NCBI GenBank assembly: GCA_045543455.1
Contig: JAZQMK010000056.1
Location: forward strand, 1-28,998
Origin: SIG291 sp045543455
Lineage (GTDB): Bacteria; Bacillota; Clostridia; Lachnospirales; Lachnospiraceae
DNA: 28,998 bases
Direction of reading: 5' to 3'
Numbering within the stretch: the first letter of the stretch is position 1; every line of letters starts with the position of its first letter. The notes below the pieces were generated by a model. That model made no database searches. It saw nothing but the letters and a program-made list of their open reading frames with translations, and was not told the origin of the DNA. Positions 7,291-13,632 of this stretch are shown piece after piece. The translations under genes were made by a program, and so were the position numbers.

Positions 7291-9153
7291 TTATTCAAAA
7301 ACTGTACCATTATCAATACTATCACTGGTTCCTTCTTCGATTACATCTTCCTCAATTGTATCCGGTAATATATTTAAATACGGTAATAATTCCACTAATA
7401 TTTCATGTGCAATCTTCTGTGCGTGAACTGAAGAATCTGCATTTTGGGCATTTGCTTCATCCACTACAACATAAATAACAACCTGTGGATTTTCAATAGG
7501 TGCCGCACCCACAAATGACACTAAATATTTCTTAGCTTCTCTTGGAAGCTTTTCTGCAGTACCAGTCTTTCCACCTATAGAATATCCTTTTACTCCCGCT
7601 GTTTTAGCTGTACCACTTTCCACTGCAGCCTTAAGATACTCTCTTATTAACACTGATGTCGATTCTGTTATTGTCTGCTTAACTAAAACAGGTTCATAAT
7701 TATGCACAACTGTTCCATCTGTTGTATTAATACTTTTTAAAAGCTTTGGCTGATAATAGTTACCACCGTTAACTAGAGCTGAAAATCCACTTACAACCTG
7801 CATCATTGTTACATTCATATTTTGTCCAAATGAGTTAGTAGCTGCATCCAAATCAGTCATTGATGTGTATAAAAGGCCCATTTCTTCACCCGGTAAATCA
7901 ATACCTGTTTTTTGTCCAAAATTATATACCTTTTGATATTTTTCCATAAGAGCGGTTCCCATAACAGAGGTAATCTGCATCATTGCATCGTTACAAGAAT
8001 ACATAACTGCCTCTTTTAAAGTAACCATGCCATGACCACTTCTTTTATGGCAATGAATTCTGCTTCCTCTTATAACCTCATGTCCATCACAAACGCATGA
8101 ATAAGTAGCTGAAATTTTACCTTCTTCTAAGGCTGTAGCCACTGTAAAAGGTTTAATAACCGAGCCTGGCTCATAAGTTTCTGATATGCAATAGTTCTTC
8201 CATAATTCGTAGTATTTCTCTAATTTTTTATCATTATCCATTGCATCAATTTCTTCTTGTGTATAAAGGCCACTTAAATCTCTTGGATTATTCAAATCAA
8301 AAAATGGATATGAAGCCATACCAAGAACTTCTCCATTATTAGGATTCATTATTACAACCGCACTATTTTTTGAGCCATATTCTGTATTATAATCCTTTAA
8401 TGCTTTTTCGATTATAGTCTGCACCGTATAATCAATAGTTGTCACTAAATTATTGCCATCTATTGGATCCTTTGTATTAGTTTCTAGATTAAGTGAATCA
8501 TTAAGATACCCGTAGCTAATGCCATTTACTCCTGTGAGATATTTATTATAATGCAACTCAAGTCCAATACTTCCACTATCTCCATTAGTAAAACCGATTA
8601 TATCACAAGCAAGACTGCCAAATGGATATTGTCTTACATATTCTTCTTCAAAATATATACCCTTTATTCCTTTTTCCTCAACTTCTTTTATAAGTCCCGA
8701 AACCTCACTGGAACTTAAATATTTTCTAAATCTTTGATACTTGCTTGATTTATCAGCATCTACTGCTGCAATCACTTCTTCCTTGCTTATCTTTAAATGA
8801 TTGACAATAGCATCTACCGCCGCATTTTTTCGCTTATCGTTATATGTAATTTCACTGGAATCTAAAATAAGATGATACTTTTTCTCGCTATAAGCCAAAA
8901 CAGTACCAGACCTATCCAAAATACTGCCACGCATATATGGCACTACTGTATCTGAATAAGCCTGATGACCTAATACTATTTTTCTATATTTTGAACCGTC
9001 CTTATAGTTAATTACACCTATCCTAATAATCAATAATATTACCAATAAAACTATTACTCCAAATGTAATAACCAGTTTTCTTTTCATCCCCAATGAGAAC
9101 AATCCATATTTATTCTTACGTCTCTTTTTAATTATGCCCTGTCTTTCTGACAT
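7291..9153 (-). CDS. ftsI: Class B penicillin-binding protein, FtsI/PBP2B-type transpeptidase
   Basis: Septal D,D-transpeptidase expected to pair with FtsW. It has 620 residues from the ATG at 9153, chosen because AGGTG lies six bases upstream; a GTG at 9162 is the alternative. A basic N-terminus precedes one membrane span (about 26-46). RGSILDRSG (about 75) opens the class B N-terminal domain. The catalytic domain carries S331-V-I-K334, S386-C-N388 and a canonical K529-T-G531 within GGKTGTAEKLP. A short acidic tail follows and there is no PASTA repeat. It begins 20 bases after ftsL, the standard place for ftsI. It is a divergent paralogue of the PBP that follows, sharing YEPGS, the GHG segment and the GYSIGGKT block. 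The family is certain; the symbol is inferred from position. Confidence 0.9.
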   Translation of the reverse strand: MSERQGIIKKRRKNKYGLFSLGMKRKLVITFGVIVLLVILLIIRIGVINYKDGSKYRKIVLGHQAYSDTVVPYMRGSILDRSGTVLAYSEKKYHLILDSSEITYNDKRKNAAVDAIVNHLKISKEEVIAAVDADKSSKYQRFRKYLSSSEVSGLIKEVEEKGIKGIYFEEEYVRQYPFGSLACDIIGFTNGDSGSIGLELHYNKYLTGVNGISYGYLNDSLNLETNTKDPIDGNNLVTTIDYTVQTIIEKALKDYNTEYGSKNSAVVIMNPNNGEVLGMASYPFFDLNNPRDLSGLYTQEEIDAMDNDKKLEKYYELWKNYCISETYEPGSVIKPFTVATALEEGKISATYSCVCDGHEVIRGSRIHCHKRSGHGMVTLKEAVMYSCNDAMMQITSVMGTALMEKYQKVYNFGQKTGIDLPGEEMGLLYTSMTDLDAATNSFGQNMNVTMMQVVSGFSALVNGGNYYQPKLLKSINTTDGTVVHNYEPVLVKQTITESTSVLIREYLKAAVESGTAKTAGVKGYSIGGKTGTAEKLPREAKKYLVSFVGAAPIENPQVVIYVVVDEANAQNADSSVHAQKIAHEILVELLPYLNILPDTIEEDVIEEGTSDSIDNGTVFE

Positions 9154-9173
9154 TCTAAACACCTGCTTTTATT

Positions 9174-9656
9174 TTATTGCTCTGGAACGTCTAAGAACTG
9201 CTTTACATATTCATTTTCACCACGTGTATATGTAACAATCTGATTTTTTGCAGGTACAGTCATACCATACTCTTCAATAGCAGTCTTTTTAATCTGTTCA
9301 TAATCTATATTACCATAAATCATGTTTTCTTTCACGTCATTTTCAATTTTTAATTGAGATAATTCTTGTTCTAACTGTGTTATAGCTGCATAATTTTCTC
9401 TTTCTTTATACTGTGCAGCCACATATGTAAAGCACATAACTACCATAACCGCAACCAATCCCATTGTAATAAGCGCATATGAAAGGCTTATTGTAGCATG
9501 CTGTTTTCTCTCTACTTTCTTAGTAACTGTTCTTTCTTCTCTTCTAATCTCTCTTTGTACATTATCAGTAATTGTGTCATATTTTCTTACCACATTACCA
9601 TCAATACTAATATTTGTTCTTGTATCAAATTTATTAATTGTTGAAATCTGTGACAT
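9174..9656 (-). CDS. ftsL: Cell division protein FtsL
   Basis: Small bitopic divisome protein that forms a coiled-coil complex with DivIC/FtsB and FtsQ and helps activate FtsW/FtsI. Its 160 residues have a charged cytoplasmic N-terminus (about 1-55), one hydrophobic span (about 58-81), then a heptad-like coiled coil (about 84-120, LEQELSQLKIEN) and a short tail. AAGGAGG sits eight bases before the ATG. The position between rsmH and ftsI is diagnostic. Sequence conservation in this family is poor, so the call rests on architecture and synteny. Confidence 0.88.
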   Translation of the reverse strand: MSQISTINKFDTRTNISIDGNVVRKYDTITDNVQREIRREERTVTKKVERKQHATISLSYALITMGLVAVMVVMCFTYVAAQYKERENYAAITQLEQELSQLKIENDVKENMIYGNIDYEQIKKTAIEEYGMTVPAKNQIVTYTRGENEYVKQFLDVPEQ

Positions 9657-9673
9657 CTATTAATCCTCCTTGA

Positions 9674-10609
9674 CTATTTCCTTTCAAAAACTCTAAGCTT
9701 TGAACTCTTTGATCTTTTATTGTTATCAATTTCTTCCTGTGTTGGAACTATTGGCTTTTTAGTTACCACTGTTCCCTTCGAAGGTTTGTTACATACACAC
9801 ACCGGAAAATCTGGAGGGCATGTACATGTAAATTCATTATTTCTAAATCGTGTCTTTACTATTCTGTCTTCCAAAGAATGAAATGTAATTATACATAATC
9901 GTCCTTCTTCATTAAGTGAGTCAATCATTGAATCTATTGATTCATTCAAAACCTCTAACTCTCTGTTAAGTTCTATTCGTAAAGCCTGAAATGTTTTCTT
10001 AGCCGGATGTCCTCCGGTAGCTCTACATTTCATTGGTATCGCAGCCTTTATTATCTCTATAAGTTCAAATGTTGTATTAATCTCTTTTTCTTCTCTTGCC
10101 TTAACTATATGTTTAGCAATATTTTTCGCAAACTTGTCCTCTCCATAATCACGTATGATACGATACAAATCAAACTCGCTATATCCATTAACTATATCTT
10201 TAGCTGTCTTTTCCTGTCTTCTATCCATTCTCATATCAAGAAATGTATCTTCATTATATGTAAAGCCTCTCTCTACTGTATCTAACTGATATGAGGAAAC
10301 ACCTAAATCAAGCAATATTCCGTCAACTTTATCTATATTAAGTTCATCAAGCACCTGTCTAAAATCACAATAATTACTTCTTACAATAGTAACCTTGTCC
10401 TTAAACTCTGCAAGCCTTTCACTTGCCGCTCTAATAGCATCTTCATCCTGGTCAATTCCAATAAGTCTTCCACCAGCCGATAATCTCTTGCATATGTGAT
10501 ATGAATGTCCTCCACCGCCTAAGGTTCCATCAACATAAATGCCATCAGGTTTAATATTAAGATTTTCAATTGTCTCATCTAGTAAAACCGAAACATGTTT
10601 GAATTCCAT
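9674..10609 (-). CDS. rsmH: 16S rRNA (cytosine(1402)-N(4))-methyltransferase RsmH
   Basis: SAM-dependent enzyme that methylates N4 of C1402 in the decoding centre of 16S rRNA; older name mraW. It has 311 residues. The SAM-binding loop is DGTLGGGGHSYHI (about 27-39), followed by GIDQDEDAI, the LLDLGVSSYQLD motif and the late IITFHSLEDRIVK block, all typical of the family. A Cys-rich stretch (CTCPPDFPVCVCNKP) near the C-terminus is also usual. AGGAG is eight bases before the ATG. It lies 11 bases after mraZ and 17 before ftsL, so it is co-transcribed from the mraZ promoter. Confidence 0.97.
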   Translation of the reverse strand: MEFKHVSVLLDETIENLNIKPDGIYVDGTLGGGGHSYHICKRLSAGGRLIGIDQDEDAIRAASERLAEFKDKVTIVRSNYCDFRQVLDELNIDKVDGILLDLGVSSYQLDTVERGFTYNEDTFLDMRMDRRQEKTAKDIVNGYSEFDLYRIIRDYGEDKFAKNIAKHIVKAREEKEINTTFELIEIIKAAIPMKCRATGGHPAKKTFQALRIELNRELEVLNESIDSMIDSLNEEGRLCIITFHSLEDRIVKTRFRNNEFTCTCPPDFPVCVCNKPSKGTVVTKKPIVPTQEEIDNNKRSKSSKLRVFERK

Positions 10610-10620
10610 AAACTCATCTC

Positions 10621-11058
10621 CTATATACTGAAACCTAAATTCTGCATATTTTCAGCAACTTCTTCCATATCATCATCATATCTTTGAGTACATTCAGTCC
10701 ACTTATCACTATTCCAAATTTCAATTCTACTTGCAACTCCGACTAAAACTACATCCTTTTCCAGACCCGCAAACTCTCTTAAAACCTGTGGAATAAGTAT
10801 TCTTCCTAATTTATCTACTTCAACTGATGCTGCACCAGCTAAAAAGAAACGTGTAAATTGTCGTGCATCTTTATTAGTAAGTGGTAATCCCTTTAACTTC
10901 TCTTCAAAATTCTTCCATTCTGCAAGTGTATAACCAAATAAACAGCCGTCGAGGCCCTTTGTTATAACAAATTCTTCACCAAGACCTTCCCTTAGCTTAG
11001 CAGGTACGATAACTCTGCCCTTGGCATCAACTGTATGATTGTACTGTCCCACGAACAT
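10621..11058 (-). CDS. mraZ: Transcriptional regulator MraZ
   Basis: DNA-binding protein of the SpoVT/AbrB fold that in characterised species forms ring-like oligomers and controls its own dcw promoter. It has 145 residues from the ATG at 11058. This gives the usual family start MFVGQYNHTVD, with AGGTGA just upstream; a GTG three codons earlier is less likely. Two tandem swapped-hairpin units carry the repeated motif: DAKGRVIVPAKLRE near residue 13 and DKLGRILIPQVLRE near residue 80. It is the first gene of the dcw cluster. A 10-bp-period repeat array in its own promoter region (11101-11150) matches known MraZ operators, so autoregulation is strongly suggested. Confidence 0.96.
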   Translation of the reverse strand: MFVGQYNHTVDAKGRVIVPAKLREGLGEEFVITKGLDGCLFGYTLAEWKNFEEKLKGLPLTNKDARQFTRFFLAGAASVEVDKLGRILIPQVLREFAGLEKDVVLVGVASRIEIWNSDKWTECTQRYDDDMEEVAENMQNLGFSI

Positions 11059-11100
11059 AGTTCTCACCTACCATCCTTTGCAAAATTTTAAAGAAATCTA

Positions 11101-11150
11101 CCACCTTTTAACACTTATTACCACAACACACCACTTATATCCCAATTCTA
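11101..11150 (-). promoter_or_regulatory. MraZ-box array, five 10-bp units
   Basis: Read on the minus strand, five consecutive 10-base units end in a GTGG-like core: TAGAATTGGG, ATATAAGTGG, TGTGTTGTGG, TAATAAGTGT, TAAAAGGTGG. The phase is exactly 10 bases and the consensus is about TAWWAAGTGG. MraZ proteins are known to bind tandem TGGG-N5 or AAAGTGK-N3 repeats with the same period. The array overlaps the -10 box and transcription start of mraZ. The match to MraZ is inferred from pattern and position. Confidence 0.78.
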
Positions 11151-11173
11151 TACCCTTTTTTAATAAAAATCAA
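11145..11173 (-). promoter_or_regulatory. mraZ (dcw cluster) promoter
   Basis: On the minus strand -35 TTGATT (11168-11173) is followed by a 17-base spacer and -10 TAGAAT (11145-11150), a 5/6 match. Transcription would start near 11138, leaving about an 80-base leader before mraZ. The -10 box lies inside the first unit of the MraZ-box array. Confidence 0.65.
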
Positions 11174-11187
11174 GTGTTTTTTATTAA

Positions 11188-11241
11188 AAAGTAGACAAGT
11201 TTATAATTTTATTTAATGTAAGAACAACAAAGTGGACAAGT
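11188..11241. repeat. Pair of 13-base direct repeats, AAAGTrGACAAGT
   Basis: AAAGTAGACAAGT (11188-11200) and AAAGTGGACAAGT (11229-11241) differ at one base, and their starts are 41 bases apart, about four helical turns. They lie just upstream of the mraZ promoter (read on the minus strand). They could be sites for a second regulator; this is inferred. Confidence 0.5.
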
Positions 11242-11246
11242 CCACT
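11231..11246. promoter_or_regulatory. Operator-like perfect palindrome
   Basis: AGTGGAC and GTCCACT form perfect 7-base arms around a two-base AA centre. The two-base centre is too short for a good RNA loop, so a dimeric DNA-binding protein site is more plausible than a hairpin. It overlaps the second copy of the direct repeat. Confidence 0.45.
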
Positions 11247-11291
11247 CTTAATTGTCAATACTTTACACTTATACAGGATTTGTACACTTTA

Positions 11292-11354
11292 AGCGCCGAG
11301 CACGGTCGCCACAGCGTCACCTACCATTCGTGCGAGTGCGCGTCCCACGGAATG
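11292..11354. other. GC-rich structured block in AT-rich DNA
   Basis: From 11292 to 11350, 41 of 59 bases are G or C, about double the surroundings. Possible stems on the plus strand are GGT-CGC (11304-11309) with GCG-(TC)-ACC (11314-11321), and CATTC-GTG (11325-11332) with CAC-(G)-GAATG (11346-11354). Both can also form in the minus-strand RNA. It could be a structured RNA, a dispersed repeat unit or a remnant of transferred DNA. I do not recognise it. Confidence 0.55.
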
Positions 11355-11360
11355 TTTTTA

Positions 11361-11400
11361 TTTAATAGGAAAGGCCTCTTTAGAGACCTTTCCTATTAAA
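11361..11400. repeat. 14-bp perfect inverted repeat with no U-run
   Basis: TTTAATAGGAAAGG (11361-11374) is the exact reverse complement of 11387-11400. After one C-A mismatch the stem continues for three pairs (CTC/GAG) around a TTTA loop. In either direction the 3' flank is A-rich rather than T-rich, so it is not a standard intrinsic terminator. It directly follows the GC-rich block, and the two may be one unit. Confidence 0.75.
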
Positions 11401-11401
11401 C

Positions 11402-11450
11402 AAAAAAAGACCAATATGAATTGGTCTTAAAACAAAATCATATTGGTCTA
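11402..11450 (-). terminator. Terminator of lgt with two alternative stems
   Basis: Minus-strand RNA just past the lgt stop can form a 9-bp stem, 11420-11428 with 11407-11415 (loop of four), followed by a run of seven U (11402-11408; the stem shares the first two). The same 3' arm (11408-11419) is also perfectly complementary over 12 bases to 11439-11450. The two pairings exclude each other, and both sit just before the U-run. Confidence 0.8.
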
Positions 11451-11454
11451 TATA

Positions 11455-12339
11455 TTATTCACTCTTTACTTCTTCAACCTTTAAAGGCTTTTCTTTATTA
11501 TTTTTAAAATATTTTACATATGATACCACCATAAATGTAATTCCTACTATTACTAATACAACAGATAATACCTGTGATACTGCAAATGTCTTTTTTGCAA
11601 TCTTTATCACCAGCTGATCTGTTCTCAAGCCTTCAATAATAGCTCTTGCAATTCCGTATCCTATCATATATATGGCAACTAACTCACCATTGAATTTCTT
11701 GTGTTTCCTATATATAAATAACACTATAAATATAAGAAGGCACGCAAAACTTTCATATAAGAATGTCGGATGTACTGTAACATATCCACCCATTGACTTC
11801 ATAATAAGTTCTTCTGTAAGTCCGTTAGCTTCAGTAAGTGGCAATTCCATGGCAAATAAATTATCTGTATATCCACCAAAAGCTTCTCTGTTAAAGAAAT
11901 TGCCCCATCTTCCTATAGCCTGCGCCAATACAAGTCCCGGCACAACTGTATCAAATATTTCAAGGAATTTTTTCTTCTTTATCCTTGTATAAATATATGC
12001 TACTAATACTGACAAAATTACGCCACCATAAATAGCCAATCCACCATTTCTTATATTAAAAATCTCTCCTAAATGTTTTCCATAATAATCCCACTCAAAA
12101 AGAACATAATATAATCTTGCACCAGGTATAGCCGACAACAGCACACACAACATTATGTCCACATATGTTTCTTCATCCTGATGAGTTCTTCTTGCTTCTG
12201 CAAAAGCCAGAAGAGCAGCTACTACTACTCCAATAGCAATAATAATTCCATAATATGCAATTTCAAATCCAAAAATACTAATAGACTTACCTACCTTAAA
12301 CTCCAAACCTAAATTTGGAAAACCAATTAATTTATCCAT
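11455..12339 (-). CDS. lgt: Prolipoprotein diacylglyceryl transferase (Lgt)
   Basis: Polytopic membrane enzyme that transfers diacylglycerol from phosphatidylglycerol to the lipobox Cys of prelipoproteins, the first lipoprotein maturation step. It has 294 residues with about seven hydrophobic spans. Signature blocks are ARLYYVLFEWDYY (about 74-86), GGLAIYGGV (about 99-107), AIGRWGNFFNREAFGG (about 141-156, including the conserved Arg) and HPTFLYES further on. A charged cytoplasmic tail (KNNKEKPLKVEEVKSE) ends the protein. GGAAGGAG precedes the ATG. It is a single-gene unit with its own promoter and terminator, divergent from ychF, and not obviously tied to the dcw cluster beyond proximity. 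Confidence 0.96.
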   Translation of the reverse strand: MDKLIGFPNLGLEFKVGKSISIFGFEIAYYGIIIAIGVVVAALLAFAEARRTHQDEETYVDIMLCVLLSAIPGARLYYVLFEWDYYGKHLGEIFNIRNGGLAIYGGVILSVLVAYIYTRIKKKKFLEIFDTVVPGLVLAQAIGRWGNFFNREAFGGYTDNLFAMELPLTEANGLTEELIMKSMGGYVTVHPTFLYESFACLLIFIVLFIYRKHKKFNGELVAIYMIGYGIARAIIEGLRTDQLVIKIAKKTFAVSQVLSVVLVIVGITFMVVSYVKYFKNNKEKPLKVEEVKSE

Positions 12340-12368
12340 TTTTCTATTTCTCCTTCCATACCTTGTTA

Positions 12369-12397
12369 ATTTTACTCTTAAATCTTGGAAAAATCAA
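12369..12397 (-). promoter_or_regulatory. lgt promoter
   Basis: On the minus strand -35 TTGATT (12392-12397), a 17-base spacer and -10 TAAAAT (12369-12374) lie 30 bases upstream of the lgt ATG. The spacing is ideal, with 4/6 and 5/6 matches. Confidence 0.6.
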
Positions 12398-12438
12398 TGT
12401 TTTTAAACAAGTTTTCACTTTATTTTTACAAATTAATA

Positions 12439-12447
12439 TGCTAGAAT
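12439..12447 (+). promoter_or_regulatory. ychF promoter, extended -10
   Basis: TGC followed by TAGAAT (12442-12447) forms an extended -10 element 33 bases before the ychF ATG. No good -35 is seen at the usual distance, which is tolerated with a TGn element. Confidence 0.5.
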
Positions 12448-12480
12448 ATATTTACTACTCGCAAGAAAGGATACATATTT

Positions 12481-13578
12481 ATGAAATTAGGAATCGTTGG
12501 CCTACCTAATGTAGGAAAAAGTACATTATTTAATTCTTTAACAAAGGCAGGTGCCGAATCGGCTAATTATCCATTTTGTACTATCGACCCTAACGTAGGT
12601 GTTGTAACTGTACCTGACGAGAGACTTGAACTTCTCGCCAATTTATATGATTCAGCAAAAATTGTTCCTGCTGTAATCGAATTCGTTGATATTGCCGGCC
12701 TTGTAAAAGGCGCCTCTAAAGGTGAAGGTCTTGGCAATCAGTTTTTAGCAAACATACGAGAGGTTGACGCAATCGTTCACGTTGTCAGATGCTTCGACAA
12801 TTCTAACATTGTCCATGTAGATGGAAGCATCAATCCATTAAGAGATATTGAAACAATCAATTTTGAACTTATTTTTTCAGATATTGAAATTTTAGAAAGA
12901 CGTTACGCTAAAGCCGTTAAAGGTTCTCGTAATGACAAGGCATTAGCTAAGGAATGTGAGCTTATTGAAAAGCTTAAAGAACATTTAGAAGACGGTAAAC
13001 TAGCTAAGAGCTTTGAAGTTAATGATGACGAAGAAGCAGCTTTATTAGCAGGATTTAATCTTCTTACAGCAAAACCGGTTATTTTCGCTGCGAACACTAC
13101 TGAAGATGATTTAGCTAATGACGGTGCTGACAACAAATATATCCAGGCTGTTAAGGAATTTGCAGCAAATGAGGGTTGTAAGGTATTTGTAATCAGCGCT
13201 CAGATTGAACAAGAAATTGCAGAGCTTGATGATGAAGAAAAGAAAATGTTTTTAGAAGATTTAGGTATTAGCGAATCAGGTCTTGAAAAGTTAATCAAAG
13301 CAAGCTATGACTTATTAGGACTTATAAGTTATCTTACTGCCGGTCCTACAGAGACCAGAGCCTGGACAATCAAAAAGGGAACTAAGGCACCAGCTGCTGC
13401 TGGCAAGATTCATAGTGATTTCGAAAGAGGCTTTATCAAAGCTGAAGTTGTTAACTACCAGAACCTTTTAGACTGTGGTTCATACTCAGCAGCTAAGGAT
13501 AAAGGACTTGTTGGCATCGAAGGTAAAGATTATGTAGTAAAAGATGGCGACGTAATTTTATTCCGTTTCAATGTATAA
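12481..13578 (+). CDS. ychF: Ribosome-associated ATPase YchF (Obg family, OLA1-like)
   Basis: P-loop ATPase of the Obg/translation-factor class that binds ribosomes and is linked to stress and redox responses. It has 365 residues, the family norm. G1 is GLPNVGKST (7-15) at the very N-terminus and G3 is DIAGLVKGAS. The G4-position motif is NTTE rather than NKxD, as expected for an ATP-preferring YchF. A coiled-coil insertion lies in the middle and a TGS domain (about 280-365) closes the protein, including RAWTIKKGTKAP and GFIKAEVV. AAAGGA precedes the ATG. It is the only plus-strand gene in the window, a single-gene unit between an extended -10 promoter and a strong terminator. Confidence 0.97.
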   Translation: MKLGIVGLPNVGKSTLFNSLTKAGAESANYPFCTIDPNVGVVTVPDERLELLANLYDSAKIVPAVIEFVDIAGLVKGASKGEGLGNQFLANIREVDAIVHVVRCFDNSNIVHVDGSINPLRDIETINFELIFSDIEILERRYAKAVKGSRNDKALAKECELIEKLKEHLEDGKLAKSFEVNDDEEAALLAGFNLLTAKPVIFAANTTEDDLANDGADNKYIQAVKEFAANEGCKVFVISAQIEQEIAELDDEEKKMFLEDLGISESGLEKLIKASYDLLGLISYLTAGPTETRAWTIKKGTKAPAAAGKIHSDFERGFIKAEVVNYQNLLDCGSYSAAKDKGLVGIEGKDYVVKDGDVILFRFNV

Positions 13579-13592
13579 TATTTAACTATAAA

Positions 13593-13632
13593 AGGAGTGT
13601 GGCGCACAAGAATTTGCCACACTCCTATTTTT
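13593..13632. terminator. Bidirectional terminator between ychF and the CNB gene
   Basis: An 11-bp perfect stem, AGGAGTGTGGC (13593-13603) with 13616-13626, has a 12-base loop. On the plus strand it is followed by ATTTTT. On the minus strand the 3' flank is TTTTATAG, so it can also end the convergent transcript, whose stop codon lies in the T-run. Confidence 0.88.

Larger units (their letters stand above)
11214..11363 (+). ncRNA. Candidate plus-strand small RNA (unproven)
   Basis: A perfect -10 TATAAT lies at 11202-11207 on the plus strand, though its -35 is weak. About 140 bases downstream a GC-rich stem (CATTC-GTG at 11325-11332 paired with CAC-G-GAATG at 11346-11354) is followed directly by TTTTTATTT (11355-11363), which looks like an intrinsic terminator. 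Between them are the GC-rich structured segment and little coding potential. The start is a guess; the terminator-like end is the better-supported part. No known RNA family is recognised. Confidence 0.3.
11059..11454. other. Gene-free region between mraZ and lgt (396 bases)
   Basis: No credible open frame is present. From mraZ outward the region contains the mraZ leader and MraZ-box array, the mraZ promoter, two related 13-base repeats 41 bases apart (one extended into a palindrome), an AT-rich stretch, a 59-base block at about 69% GC, a 14-bp perfect hairpin, and the terminator of lgt. These are listed separately. The GC-rich block is out of line with everything around it. Confidence 0.9.

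Noticed and set aside
11226..11258. TTGACA on the minus strand at 11253-11258 as a second mraZ promoter
   Set aside because: At spacers of 16-18 bases there is no -10-like hexamer (the sequence is CCACTT or similar).
11214..11290. Further MraZ boxes (AAAGTGT, TAAGTGT, GAGTGG on the minus strand) upstream of the promoter
   Set aside because: Their spacing is 19 and 23 bases, out of the 10-bp phase seen in the real array, so they may be chance.
11361..11400. The 14-bp inverted repeat as a terminator of lgt or of a plus-strand transcript
   Set aside because: Neither strand has a T-run on the 3' side; A-rich sequence flanks it in both directions.
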